From assembly GCA_963813725.1 (NCBI GenBank), contig CAWFAI010000015.1, positions 62,001 through 126,000 of the forward strand: DNA of 64,000 nucleotides, in the 5' to 3' direction. A program made the position numbers and the translations under genes. The notes below the pieces were generated by a model. That model had not been told where the DNA came from, made no database searches, and worked only from the letters and a program-made list of their open reading frames with translations. Positions 36,109 to 45,092 of this stretch are shown in pieces (position 1 is the stretch's first letter; every line of letters starts with the position of its first letter). The stretch is from VGBV01 sp963813725 (GTDB taxonomy: Bacteria > Actinomycetota > Thermoleophilia > Solirubrobacterales > 70-9).

Positions 36109-37487
36109 AGGGCCTCCACCAGCTCACGGAAGCGCTCCCCGCGCTCCTCGAAGTCCGTGAAGGCATCGAAGCTCGCGCAGGCGGGCGAGAGCAGCACCAC
36201 CTGGCCGGGCCGCGCTCGCTCGGAGGCCGCCTCGACCGCGCGCTCCAGGGTGCCGGCGCGCACGAGCTCCACCCCGCGCTCGGCGGCGGACTGCAGGTCG
36301 CCCTCCAGGTCCTCCGCGGCCTCGCCGATCAGATACGCCGCCGCGCAGCGCTCCGCCACGGCCGCCGCGAGCGGCGCAAAGCTCTCGCCCTTGAGCGAGC
36401 CGCCGAGGATCGCGTGCACGCCGCCCTCGAAGGCGTGGAGGCCCGCCAGCGCCGAGGCCACGTTCGTCGCCTTGGAGTCGTTCACGTAGAGCACGCCGTC
36501 GCGCTCGCGCACGCGCTCGAGCCGGTGCGGGACGCCCTCGAAGCTGCGCAGGCCCTCCGCCACCGCGTCGCGCGGGACGCCGGACGCGAGCGCGGCGGCC
36601 GCGGCGCCCATCGCGTTCTCCACGTTGTGGGCGCCCAGGAGCCTCAGCTCGCTCACCTCCAGCAGCGCCTCATCGCCGGCGAAGATCACGCCCTCCCGCA
36701 GGCTCAGCTCGCAGTCGGGGTCGGCGGTGCCGGCGGGCGCCTCGGTGGGGCAGAAGCGCACCCTCCGGGCGCACCCTCCCAGGTCGCGGTCGGCCAGCTC
36801 GGGCGTGGCGCCGTTGTAGACCGCGACGTCGTCGTTCCCCTGGTTGGCGAAGGCCCGCAGCTTCGCCGCTATGTAGTCCTCCATCGTCCCGTGCCTGTCG
36901 AGGTGGTCGGGCGCGAGGTTCAGCAGCAGCGCGCACTCCGGCGCGAAGGCGCTCGAGTCCTCGAGCTGGAAGCTCGAGGCCTCGCAGACGACCGTGGCGT
37001 CCTCGCCGAGCTCGCCCGCAAGCGAGGCGAGCGGCGTGCCGACGTTGCCGGCGACCGCGACGGGCATCCCTGCCTGGCGGTGAATGTGGCCGAGCAGCTC
37101 GGTCGTGGTCGTCTTCCCGTTCGTGCCCGTGACCGCGCAGAAGACGTTGGGGATCGCCCGCCAGGCGAGCTCGAGCTCGCCGGTCACCTCGAGCCCGCGC
37201 TCGCGCGCGGCGGCGATCACCTCGGCGTCCTGAGGCACGCCGGGGCTCTTGACCACGGTCCTCACCTCGTCCAGCAGAGCCGTTCCGTCCACGTCCAAAC
37301 TGACTTCGACGCCTGCGTCGGCCAACCCTTCAGCCTCCGCAGGCCGCCCCGAGTCGCACCCCAGCACGCGCTCCCCGCGCCCCGCCAGCATGCGCGCCAC
37401 CGCGGCGCCCGAGCGCGCCAGCCCGACCACCAGGAAGGGCCCGGGCGGCAACGGAGGCCGACGGCGCAACTCTCCGAATTGGTTCAC
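36105..37487 (-). CDS. murD: UDP-N-acetylmuramoylalanine--D-glutamate ligase
   Basis: 460 residues from GTG at 37487 (VNQFGELRRRPPLPPGPFLV); longer in-frame starts read into a low-complexity region and the divergent SnoaL gene. Mur ligase features: VVGLARSGAAVARML, VTGTNGKTTTTELLGHIH, EASSFQLEDSSAFAPE, LNLAPDHLDRHGTMEDY and YVNDSKATNVASALAGL. It adds D-Glu to UDP-MurNAc-Ala. It restarts the dcw cluster after the inserted cassette, so it must have its own promoter in the ~130-nt gap upstream. Confidence 0.95.
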   Translation of the reverse strand: MNQFGELRRRPPLPPGPFLVVGLARSGAAVARMLAGRGERVLGCDSGRPAEAEGLADAGVEVSLDVDGTALLDEVRTVVKSPGVPQDAEVIAAARERGLEVTGELELAWRAIPNVFCAVTGTNGKTTTTELLGHIHRQAGMPVAVAGNVGTPLASLAGELGEDATVVCEASSFQLEDSSAFAPECALLLNLAPDHLDRHGTMEDYIAAKLRAFANQGNDDVAVYNGATPELADRDLGGCARRVRFCPTEAPAGTADPDCELSLREGVIFAGDEALLEVSELRLLGAHNVENAMGAAAAALASGVPRDAVAEGLRSFEGVPHRLERVRERDGVLYVNDSKATNVASALAGLHAFEGGVHAILGGSLKGESFAPLAAAVAERCAAAYLIGEAAEDLEGDLQSAAERGVELVRAGTLERAVEAASERARPGQVVLLSPACASFDAFTDFEERGERFRELVEAL

Positions 37488-37620
37488 ATAATCAGTTTCG
37501 CCGCCCCTGGCCCGCTCCCTGCCCCCGCTCAGGCACGGTCCAGGCGTGGGCTGACGTGTCCCTTTCGGCGAATCGACGCAGGGCGTCGCCCCCAGGCCAC
37601 GGCGCAATACTGCGGTGGCG

Positions 37621-38115
37621 ATGTCGCAGGAGAACGTCGAGCTGGTGCGCACTGGGTACGAGGCCTGGAATAGATCGGACCTCGACGGAGTGCTCGGCAT
37701 GCTCGCCCCCGATTTGGAGTTCGTGACCACGGGGCTGTTCGTTGGGCAGGATCACGTCTACAGCGGTCACGATGGCTTCAAGAAGTTCTGGCTGGATTTC
37801 CGAGGCATGTGGCAGTCGCTCGACCTCGTCATCAATGAGCTGCGCGACTGCGACGAGCGCGTTGTCGCTCTCATTACGTTTGAAGGTCGCGGGCGGGATG
37901 GCTTGGAGGTGGATCGCCAAACGGGGGCCGTCCACACGCTCAGCGACGGACTTGTGACGCGGATCGAGAACTACGAAGGTTGGGCTGAGGCCCTCGAAGC
38001 CGCCGGGCTGCGGAGTAGGCGATGTCGCAGGAGAACGTCGAGTTGGTTCGCCGCGGGTGTGAGAGCGTCGAAGCGTTCTGGGCGATGCTCGACGAGCACG
38101 TGGTCTGGGACGTGA
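37621..38115 (+). CDS. SnoaL-like (NTF2 fold) protein, first of a tandem pair; probable 1-nt indel at the 3' end
   Basis: Starts at ATG 37621 (MSQENVELVRTGYEAWNRSD), a signature start for a family abundant in Thermoleophilia. A cone-shaped NTF2-like fold is predicted, ending ENYEGWAEALEAAGL. As sequenced the frame runs past the natural end and overlaps the next gene to 38115 in an Arg/Ser tail. Adding one base near 38012 gives ...AAGL + 1-2 residues and TAG at 38016-38018, for 132 residues, four nt before the next ATG. Ligand unknown. Plus strand, opposite to the surrounding dcw genes. Confidence 0.8.
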   Translation: MSQENVELVRTGYEAWNRSDLDGVLGMLAPDLEFVTTGLFVGQDHVYSGHDGFKKFWLDFRGMWQSLDLVINELRDCDERVVALITFEGRGRDGLEVDRQTGAVHTLSDGLVTRIENYEGWAEALEAAGLRSRRCRRRTSSWFAAGVRASKRSGRCSTSTWSGT

Positions 38116-38414
38116 CCGAGTACCCCTTCCCGGACTTCCACGACGACTCGGTAGTCGGGCGCGAAGAGGTGATCGAGGGTACGCGCCGTTACTGGGGCAC
38201 CTGGGATGAGTACCGCCTCGAGGTTGAGGAATTGATCGATGCCGGACCGAGCGTCGTCGTCACCGTGCACGAACGAGGCCGTGGAAAGGGCAGCGGTGCC
38301 CCATTCGACAAGCGGTGGGCGCAGGTGTGGACCCTCCGTGAGGGCAGGATCATCCGCTGGGCATTCTTCGCGGACAAGGCAGCCGCCCTCGAAGCCGCCG
38401 GGCTGTCGCCTTAG
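38022..38414 (+). CDS. SnoaL-like (NTF2 fold) protein, second of a tandem pair
   Basis: 130 residues, ATG at 38022, opening with the same MSQENVELVRRG as its neighbour, so the pair is probably a tandem duplication that diverged. The first helix region is a few residues shorter than in the upstream copy. Mid part has a typical NTF2 pattern (DDSVVGREEVIEGTRRYWGTW, VTVHERGRGKGSGAPFDKRWAQVW) and ends KAAALEAAGLSP. These proteins bind small hydrophobic ligands or act as isomerases/cyclases; no catalytic residue can be picked here. Confidence 0.82.
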   Translation: MSQENVELVRRGCESVEAFWAMLDEHVVWDVTEYPFPDFHDDSVVGREEVIEGTRRYWGTWDEYRLEVEELIDAGPSVVVTVHERGRGKGSGAPFDKRWAQVWTLREGRIIRWAFFADKAAALEAAGLSP

Positions 38415-38486
38415 GACGGTCGACCCCGGATTCCGCCGGCTTCCGGGCAAGGCCGCTCGAAGGAAGCCGTGAGGGCCGGTGGCGAG

Positions 38487-39866
38487 CTAGCGGCGCTCGA
38501 CCACGCGGAAGCTGGTCTTCGCCGGGCTCGGGTCGCTGAGGCCCGCTCGGTCGGTGGCGGTGATGCGGATGGTGTGCTTGCCGCGCTTGACCTTGGTCTT
38601 CCACGGCGATGAGCAGGGCTGCGGCTTGCGGCCGTCGAGCTTGCAGGAGAAGCTCGCGCGCTCGGTCGAGCGGAAGCGGACCTTGGCTCGCTTCCGCCGG
38701 CTCGCGGCGAGCGGCGCGACCTCGAGGATCGTGTTCGGGCGCTGCGCGTCGGGCGGGGTGCAGGCGCTGACCGGGCAGAGGAACGCCGACTGGGCCAGGT
38801 TCCAGTGGGTGGCCAGGTAGCTGCCGCCGGCCGGGGCGGGGTTGAAGAAGTCGTCCTTGTTGCAGTCCCAGGCCTGGAACTCCTCGCTGTAGGGATCGGC
38901 GGGGGCGGCGGCGCCGTCGCAGTTGGGATCGACGAAGAGGCTGCCGGGCCCGTCGTCCTCGTAACACATGAGGTCGTACTGGTCGTTGCAGTGACCCGCT
39001 CCGGAGCTGTTGGGTGAGGACATCTGCACGGCGCCCAGGGTGTGGCTGACCTCGTGCAGCGCCACCTCGACCTGGAGGCGGCTGGTGGTCCCCGGTGCGA
39101 ACGGCTCGCTGCTGCCGAAGAAGTCGGTGCCGCCGCGGCCGTAGAGCATTGAGATCAGGTCGCCGTTGTCGTGCAACGGCCCCGAGCTGGGCAGGTCCGT
39201 GATGCCAGGAGCGATCAGGGCCTGGGCCTCGCCCGCGATCCCCGCGGGCGACACCAGGTCGGCGTAGATCAGCAGGTTGCGGGGGCCGCCCTGGGGCCCG
39301 AGCTTGCGCAGGACGTCCTCGGCGACCTTGTCGAAGGCCTCGAGGCTGGGCGAGCTGTAGTACTCCTTCGACTGCGGCAGCGCGATCCGCTGGACGTCGA
39401 GGCAGTGCGGCCCCTCGTAGGTCCCGATGTCGAAGCGGATGGAGAGGGCGCCGCCGGACTCCGAGGCGACGAACTCCGTCAGCGACCGGATACCCGCCTC
39501 GATCACGGGGCCATAGGTGGGCAGGCGGTTCCCGACGCCGGCCGGGTGGGCGTAGATCACCTTCATCACCCTTGCGGAGCCGTTGTGCGGGTCGTTCGCG
39601 CGGTCATCGACGCCGCTATCGACCGTGGGGCAGTTCGCCGGGGCCGCGGCGCGGCCGGCGACGCTCCGGGGCGCCGGGGCGGCGTCGTCGATCCCGCCGG
39701 TGAACTCGCCGCGCGGGTCGCCGTGACGCCAGATCTCGACCTGCTGGCCGGCGACGGTCTCGGTGCTGACGTCGAGCGTGCCGCCGGGGTGGCTGGCCCA
39801 GGCCGCCGGCGCGCAGAGGGCCCCAACAAGCAGGGCGGCGAAGACAGATCCGCGCAGGCGGCTCAT
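38487..39866 (-). CDS. Secreted zinc metallopeptidase-like protein with C-terminal Ig-like domain
   Basis: 459 residues, ATG at 39866. Signal peptide SVFAALLVGALCAPAAWA. After a ~70-residue pro-like region the catalytic domain carries HEVSHTLGAVQ (HExxHxxG zinc motif) and, about 28 residues on, DLMCYEDD as a Met-turn candidate, with several Cys pairs. The last ~85 residues (RSTERASFSCKLDGRKPQPC, KHTIRITATDRAGL) look like a bacterial Ig-like/Big domain common in secreted actinobacterial proteins. It lies on the minus strand between mraY and murD but is preceded by a hairpin, so it may be expressed alone. Substrate unknown. Confidence 0.75.
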   Translation of the reverse strand: MSRLRGSVFAALLVGALCAPAAWASHPGGTLDVSTETVAGQQVEIWRHGDPRGEFTGGIDDAAPAPRSVAGRAAAPANCPTVDSGVDDRANDPHNGSARVMKVIYAHPAGVGNRLPTYGPVIEAGIRSLTEFVASESGGALSIRFDIGTYEGPHCLDVQRIALPQSKEYYSSPSLEAFDKVAEDVLRKLGPQGGPRNLLIYADLVSPAGIAGEAQALIAPGITDLPSSGPLHDNGDLISMLYGRGGTDFFGSSEPFAPGTTSRLQVEVALHEVSHTLGAVQMSSPNSSGAGHCNDQYDLMCYEDDGPGSLFVDPNCDGAAAPADPYSEEFQAWDCNKDDFFNPAPAGGSYLATHWNLAQSAFLCPVSACTPPDAQRPNTILEVAPLAASRRKRAKVRFRSTERASFSCKLDGRKPQPCSSPWKTKVKRGKHTIRITATDRAGLSDPSPAKTSFRVVERR

Positions 39867-39950
39867 GCCTGCAGGATCGGTCGCTCAGGTGCGCCGCTTT
39901 AGCCCCGGCCGGGGCACGGACGGCTGGTCAGAGCGTGGCGCCTCGGGGTC

Positions 39951-39990
39951 GCGGGTGGCGCGTTTGTGTCGCATAGCGACACTTACCCGC
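39951..39990. repeat. Palindromic hairpin element, copy A (downstream of mraY)
   Basis: GTGTCGC-ATA-GCGACAC (39966-39982) is a perfect 7-bp stem with a 3-nt loop, flanked by outer GCGGGT (39951-39956) and ACCCGC (39985-39990). It lies between the mraY stop and the metalloprotease start. It shares GCATAGC and the outer GCGGGT/ACCCGC with the element at 49452-49488. No T-tract follows. It may terminate the mraY transcript; see findings. Confidence 0.5.
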
Positions 39991-40011
39991 CAACGCCGGC
40001 GGGCTGAGCGG

Positions 40012-40986
40012 CTAGGTGCCGATCGACTGCTGGTAGAGGGTGAAGCCGATGCCCGAGCAGACGGCGGCGATGATCCAGAAGCGGAGCATGATCTTCGACT
40101 CCGACCAGGCGAGCAGCTCGAAGTGGTGGTGGACTGGGGCCATCAGCAGCACGCGGCGGCGGAAGGCCTTGAAGCTGAAGACCTGGAGGGCCACCGAGAG
40201 GGCCTCGATCACGAAGATGCCTCCGATCAGGATCAGCAGCACCTCGGTCTGGGTCATCACCGCGAGCGCGCCGATCGCGCCGCCCAGGCCCAGCGAGCCG
40301 GTGTCCCCCATGAAGATGGAAGCCGGGAAGGCGTTGAACCAGAGGAAACCGATGCAGCCGCCGACCAAGCAGGCGGAGAGCAGCGACAGGTTCTCCTGCT
40401 CGTTGGTGACGAAGGTGATCGCCGTGTAGGCCAGCAGCACGATCGCGCAGCAGCCGGCCGCGAGGCCATCGAGCCCGTCCGTGAGGTTGACGGCGTTGGA
40501 CGCCCCCGCGATGACCAGGAAGATGAGGATCAGGTAGATCCAGTCGGGGATGTCGATCTGGGCGTCGGAGATGCGCAGCTCCACAACCGAGCTCAGGCCC
40601 ACCTCCTCTCGGGCGACGTAATAGAGGCCCGCCGCCAGCACGAACTGCGCCACCAGCTTCCACCGCGCCGAGAGCCCCAGCGAGCGGTGCTTCGTCAGCT
40701 TGGTGATGTCGTCGGCGAAGCCGATCGCCGCACACCCCATCGCCACGCCGTAGACCGCGAGGCTGGCGACGTCGCGGTCCGAGAGCACCAGGTAGGGGAT
40801 CGAGATCGCGGTGAAGATGATGAGGCCGCCCATCGTCGGCGTGCCCGCCTTCTCGTGGTGCTCCTCGGGCCCCTCCTCGCGGATGTGCTGGCCGAACTCC
40901 TTCAGCCGGAGGTAGTCGATGAACCGGGGGCCGAGGAAGATGCAGATCAGCATCGCGGCCATACCGGAGATCAGGACCTCGCCCAT
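40012..40986 (-). CDS. mraY: Phospho-N-acetylmuramoyl-pentapeptide transferase
   Basis: 324 residues, ATG at 40986 overlapping the repaired murF stop (TGATG). About ten membrane helices. Catalytic motifs: GFADDITKLTKHRSLGLSAR (Asp-Asp pair), NAVNLTDGLDGLAAG (third Asp) and FLWFNAFPASIFMGDTGSLG, plus LLMAPVHHHFELLAW. MraY makes lipid I at the membrane. Intact. Confidence 0.96.
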   Translation of the reverse strand: MGEVLISGMAAMLICIFLGPRFIDYLRLKEFGQHIREEGPEEHHEKAGTPTMGGLIIFTAISIPYLVLSDRDVASLAVYGVAMGCAAIGFADDITKLTKHRSLGLSARWKLVAQFVLAAGLYYVAREEVGLSSVVELRISDAQIDIPDWIYLILIFLVIAGASNAVNLTDGLDGLAAGCCAIVLLAYTAITFVTNEQENLSLLSACLVGGCIGFLWFNAFPASIFMGDTGSLGLGGAIGALAVMTQTEVLLILIGGIFVIEALSVALQVFSFKAFRRRVLLMAPVHHHFELLAWSESKIMLRFWIIAAVCSGIGFTLYQQSIGT

Positions 40987-42397
40987 CAGTCGTCCCGTTC
41001 GTTGGACCCAGCCGCCGCGGGCGCGAGGCCGAGGAGGCGCTGCTTGAGAGGACCTCCGCCACCCGCTCCAGGCCGACCGCCCGCGAGCCCTTGACCAGCA
41101 CGGTGTCGCCGGGCTGGAGCGCCTCGCGCAGCGCCTCGGCCGCGGCGTCGGCGTCGGCGACGTGCACGTCAGGACCGTAGCCCGGCGCCAGCTCGCCCAC
41201 CCCGATCAGCAGCTCCACCCCGTCCTGGCGCGCGAGCTTGCCCACCTCGCGGTGGTGCTGGGCGGCGTCCGCGCCCAGCTCGCGCATTTCCCCAAGCACA
41301 GCGATCCGGCGGCCCGCGACCTCGCGCGCGGCGAGGTCGTCGAGGGCAGCCCGCATCGAGTCCGGGTTGGCGTTGTAGCAGTCGTTGATCAGGATCGAGT
41401 CACCTGGGAGCTGGACGAGCTCACCGCGGAGGCGCGAGAAGACTATCCCCGGCGCCCGCTCGGCCATCCGCGCGAGCGGCAACTCCAGGGCGACCCCGGC
41501 GGCGATCGCCGCCAGCGCGTTCTCGAGGTTGTGGGCCTGGGTGAATGGAAACTCGAAGCGCTGCTCACCGGAGGGCGCGCGAACCACGGCCCGGGTGCGC
41601 CCATCGGACACCTCCACCCCGGCGGCGGCGACGTCACCTCCGTCGCCGAACCGCAGCAGGCTCTTCGCCCGGCTCAGGTGGGACTCCAGCACCCCCGCGT
41701 CGGCGGGGACCACCGCGGTGCCGCCGTCGCGGATCCCGTCGATCAGCTCGGCCTTGGCGGCGGCCACCGCGTGGATGCTGCCCAGCAGCTCGACGTGGAC
41801 GTGGCCGACGTTGGTGATCACCCCGACGTCGGGCTCGGCGATCTCGGCCAACTCCGCGATCTGGTTGACGCCGCGCATCCCCATCTCCAGCACCAGCGCC
41901 TCGGTCTCGGGCGGCGCCTCCAGCACCGCCAGCGGCAGCCCGATCTCGGTGTTGTAGTTCTCGGGGCTGGCGTGGACCCGCAGCGGCAGCAGCGCCGCGC
42001 AGGCGTCCTTGACCGAGGTCTTGCCGGTGGAACCGGTGATGCCCACCACCTTCGCGCCCAGCTCGCGCCGCCAGGCGCGGGCGAGAGACTGCAGGGCCGA
42101 GAGCGGGTCGGTGGCGCCGAGCACCCAGCCCTGGGGCATCTCTATCTCCTGCTCGCGCGCGGCGGCGATCTCCTGAGCCCACTGGTTGCCGATCAGCACC
42201 CCCCAGGCGCCCGCCTTCAGCGCCCTGACGCCGAACTCCCCGCCGTCGAAGCGCTCGCCGACGAGGCCCACGAAGAGGTCGCCGGGGCCCACCTCGCGGG
42301 AGTCGATGACCACCCGCTTCGGAGGCCCGTCTGCGCCCCGGGCGCGCACCTCGGCGCCGGAGCCGGCCGCGACCCCCTCACCGTCAAGCGCGATCAC
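40986..42397 (-). CDS. murF: UDP-N-acetylmuramoyl-tripeptide--D-Ala-D-Ala ligase (1-nt indel near the 3' end)
   Basis: GTG at 42397 overlaps the murE stop. Motifs: SREVGPGDLFVGLVGERFDG, GITGSTGKTSVKDACAAL, ASPENYNTEIGLPLAVLE, NVGHVHVELLGSIHAVAAAK and LINDCYNANPDSMRAALDDL. As sequenced the frame does not stop at its natural end and runs through mraY, which cannot be real. Adding one base near 41050 gives a C-terminus ...VLxLKQRLLGLAPAAAGSNERDD and a stop at 40986-40988 coupled to the mraY ATG, for 470 residues. Because murF is essential this looks like a sequence error. Confidence 0.93.
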
Positions 42398-43902
42398 TTG
42401 GTCGCGCCCGCAGCCAGCTTGCGCAGCTCCTCGCGGGCCACGTCGCGGTCGTCGAAGGGGATCTTGCGGCCGCCCTCGAACTCCTGGCCCTGCTCGTGCC
42501 CCTTGCCGGCGATGACGACGGTGTCGGCCTCGCCCGCCTCGCGCAGGGCGACGGCGATCGCGGCCCGGCGATCCACCTCGACCGTCACGCCCTCGCGATC
42601 GTCGATCCCGGCGACGATCTCCTCGACGATCTCCTCAGGCCGCTCCGAGCGCGGGTTGTCGGAGGTGATCACGGCCAGATCCGAGAGCTCGGCGCCCGCC
42701 CGTCCCATCAGGGGGCGCTTGTCGCGGTCTCGGTCGCCGCCGGCGCCGAAGACGGCGATCAGGCGGCCTTCGGTCAGGCGGCGGGCGGCGCGCAGCACGT
42801 TCTCCATCGAATCCGGCGTGTGGGCGTAGTCCACCAGCACCGTGAACGGCTGTCCCTCGTCGATCGGCTCAAAGCGACCCGGTACGCGAGCGGCGCCCGC
42901 CAGGGCCTCCGCCGCGGCGGCGAGGTCGAGCCCGAGCGCATGGACCGCGCCCAGGGCGGCGAGCGCGTTCTCGACGTTGAAGTGCCCGGGCAGCGGGGTT
43001 CGGACCTGCAGCTCGCCCGCGGGGGTCGCGGCGACGAAGCTCGCGCCCGAGGCGTCGAAGCTGACGTCGCGGGCCGACAGGTCGGCGTCCGCGCCCGCAG
43101 CCGAGAAGGTGAGCAGCTCCTCGGCCGAGCCCTCGGCCACCAGCTCGTCAGCGAGGCGGCGCCCGTATTCGTCGTCCAGGTTCACCACCGAGACCCCTCC
43201 CTCGATCTCCAGCATCGGCGAGCCGCCCTCGGCGGAGAACAGCAGGCGCTTCGCCGCGAAGTAGTCCTCCATGTCGGAGTGGAAGTCAAGGTGGTCCTGG
43301 GTCAGGTTTGTGAACACCTTGACCTCGAAGTGGATCGCGTCGGCGCGGTGCAGGACCAGCGCGTGAGAGGAGACCTCCATCACACAGGCGCTGTCGCCGG
43401 CTTCGAGCATGCGGGCGAACGTCGCTTGCAGGTCGATCGCCTCGGGGGTCGTGCGCTCGACCTCCTCGACCTCGCCGCCGACCACCCGCTGGACGGTGCC
43501 CAGCAGCCCGCAGCGCCGCCCGGCGGCCTCCAGCAGCGATCGCACCAGGAACGCGGTGGTCGTCTTGCCGTTGGTGCCGGTGACTCCGACGATGCCCAAC
43601 TCCATGGTCGGATCTCCGTGGAAGGCGGCCGCCAGCGGTGCCATCGCCGAGCGGGCATCCGCGACCTGGACCTCGGGCACGCCCAGATCGAGGGGACGCT
43701 CGACGACCAAGGCGCTGGCGCCGTCCCCGACGGCCTTCGGCGCGAACTCGTGGCCGTCGCTCTTCATGCCGCGCACGCAGAAGAACAGGGTGCCGTGGCC
43801 GACGGCGCTGCTGTCGTAGGCGAGCTTGGAGATCTCCGTCGCGCCGTCCCCGCGCAGCTCGGCGGGAACGCTCGCGGCCCGGACCAGCTCGGCAAGCTCC
43901 AT
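42394..43902 (-). CDS. murE: UDP-N-acetylmuramoyl-L-alanyl-D-glutamate--meso-diaminopimelate ligase
   Basis: 502 residues from ATG at 43902; a TTG three codons upstream is a less likely start. Motifs: VTGTNGKTTTAFLVRSLLE, MEVSSHALVLHRADAIHFEV, FTNLTQDHLDFHSDMEDYF and VDYAHTPDSMENVLRAARRL. The substrate loop reads SDNPRSERPEEIVEEI; DNPR is characteristic of meso-DAP-adding enzymes, so the peptidoglycan is predicted to be DAP-type. It lies downstream of a two-gene insertion that separates it from ftsI. Confidence 0.95.
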   Translation of the reverse strand: MELAELVRAASVPAELRGDGATEISKLAYDSSAVGHGTLFFCVRGMKSDGHEFAPKAVGDGASALVVERPLDLGVPEVQVADARSAMAPLAAAFHGDPTMELGIVGVTGTNGKTTTAFLVRSLLEAAGRRCGLLGTVQRVVGGEVEEVERTTPEAIDLQATFARMLEAGDSACVMEVSSHALVLHRADAIHFEVKVFTNLTQDHLDFHSDMEDYFAAKRLLFSAEGGSPMLEIEGGVSVVNLDDEYGRRLADELVAEGSAEELLTFSAAGADADLSARDVSFDASGASFVAATPAGELQVRTPLPGHFNVENALAALGAVHALGLDLAAAAEALAGAARVPGRFEPIDEGQPFTVLVDYAHTPDSMENVLRAARRLTEGRLIAVFGAGGDRDRDKRPLMGRAGAELSDLAVITSDNPRSERPEEIVEEIVAGIDDREGVTVEVDRRAAIAVALREAGEADTVVIAGKGHEQGQEFEGGRKIPFDDRDVAREELRKLAAGATK

Positions 43903-43937
43903 CGCCGCCAATCTTATGAGCGGCCCCGGATCGGCGA

Positions 43938-44684
43938 TCAGGCGCCGGTTTCGGCTCGCCGCAGCTCCTCTGCCGCCCGGTCGCGCTCGTCCTCGGCCTG
44001 CTCCAACTCGCCGCGCGCGCGCTCCAGCGCCGCCTCGGCCTTCTCCACGCGGCTGCGGGCCTGTCCCACGGCCCTCTGCGCAGCGGCCTCGGCCCGCTGG
44101 GCCGCCTTGGCGCGCCGGGCCGCCTCGCGGTCGGGCTTCGGCGCGCTCTTGGCGGCCCGGGGGCCTTTCTTCGCCGCCTTCGGCGCGGGCGCCGACCCGA
44201 AGCCGACCGGCTCGCGGTCCCTGACGACGCGGCCCTCCTCGAACTCGGCGCGCAGCTCGTCGTCGGTCGCCACCGCCCGCAGCGTCTCGCGCGCCCGATC
44301 GAGGTTGGCCGGGCGTTCGTGCCCCACCTCGGCGAGCGCCCCCGTCACCGCCTCCATCAGGCCCGCCACCGCTTCCTGGTGGGCCTCCATCGCGCCGCGC
44401 AGCTTGTCCCCGCCTCCCGCCCCGCCGGCTCCGCGCTGGGCCTTCGCCAGCCGCTCCCCGGCTGCGACCAGGCGCTGGGCGGCCTTCGGGTCATCGCCGG
44501 TGGCCCGGTTCACCGCCCACGCCGGAACGCTGGGCTTCTTCAGCTTCTTCACCCGGGCGGCACCCGCGCGATCGCCCGATTCGCTCAGCCGCTTCGCCAG
44601 CGCCGTGCGCTCGGCGACGAACTCATCCGGCGGCGCCGAGTAGAGCCCGGCCTCCTCGTCGCGCTTGCCGCGCCGTGAGGGCAT
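43938..44684 (-). CDS. Uncharacterised Ala/Glu-rich coiled-coil protein inserted in the dcw cluster
   Basis: 248 residues, ATG at 44684. N-terminal region LYSAPPDEFVAERTALAKRL followed by GAARVKKLKKPSVPAWAVNR is a motif I recall from an actinobacterial family of unknown function. The middle and C-terminus are long alpha-helical, Ala/Arg/Glu-rich heptads (RVEKAEAALERARGELEQAE), predicting a coiled coil, with a Lys/Pro-rich hinge (KAAKKGPRAAKSAPKP). No catalytic motif. It sits 3 nt downstream of a cupin gene, between ftsI and murE; a structural or envelope role is possible but not shown. Confidence 0.7.
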   Translation of the reverse strand: MPSRRGKRDEEAGLYSAPPDEFVAERTALAKRLSESGDRAGAARVKKLKKPSVPAWAVNRATGDDPKAAQRLVAAGERLAKAQRGAGGAGGGDKLRGAMEAHQEAVAGLMEAVTGALAEVGHERPANLDRARETLRAVATDDELRAEFEEGRVVRDREPVGFGSAPAPKAAKKGPRAAKSAPKPDREAARRAKAAQRAEAAAQRAVGQARSRVEKAEAALERARGELEQAEDERDRAAEELRRAETGA

Positions 44685-44687
44685 CGC

Positions 44688-45092
44688 TCAGGCGGCCGCG
44701 CCGTACTCGTCGTCGCTGACGTGGTCCCCCCAGTAGGCGGGGATCCCGTCGTCGTCGACCTCCTGCAGCGCCAGGTGGGTCATGAAGGTGGCGGGGGTCG
44801 CCCCGTGCCAATGCTCCTCGTCCGGATCGAACCGGACCGTGTCGCCGGCCCGGATCGCCTCGACCGAGCCCCCGCGGCTCTGCGCCAGTCCCTCACCCTC
44901 GAGCACGTAGAGGACCTGGCCCAGCGGGTGGCGATGCCAGGCGGTCCTGGCGCCGGGCGCGAAGTGGACGCTGAGCGCGCGCGTCCGCGACTGCGGCGGG
45001 CCCTCGCCGACGATCGGGTCGAGCCAGACCTCGCCGGTGAACTGCTCGGCGGGCCCGCGCATGCTCTCGGGCCGGGTGCGGGAGATCCTCAT
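44688..45092 (-). CDS. Cupin-domain protein inserted in the dcw cluster
   Basis: 134 residues, ATG at 45092. Both cupin motifs are complete: SVHFAPGARTAWHRHPLGQV (His, His) with LEGEGLAQSRGG, and RFDPDEEHWHGATP (His, His). The pattern EVWLDPIVGEGPPQSRTRAL resembles cupins annotated as (R)-mandelonitrile lyase/carboxymuconolactone-associated, of uncertain function. It is the first gene of the insertion after ftsI, 57 nt from it. Metal-dependent enzyme or binding protein, substrate unknown. Confidence 0.82.
   Translation of the reverse strand: MRISRTRPESMRGPAEQFTGEVWLDPIVGEGPPQSRTRALSVHFAPGARTAWHRHPLGQVLYVLEGEGLAQSRGGSVEAIRAGDTVRFDPDEEHWHGATPATFMTHLALQEVDDDGIPAYWGDHVSDDEYGAAA

Noticed and set aside
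34831..36489. Plus-strand open frame opposite ftsW
   Set aside because: Antisense shadow with Arg/Gln/His-rich low-complexity protein.
39983..42397. Very long open frame running from murF through mraY
   Set aside because: It is the murF frame continued past an indel; it overlaps mraY completely on the same strand and its C-terminal part is an Arg/Gly-rich shadow. The restored murF end makes a TGATG with mraY.
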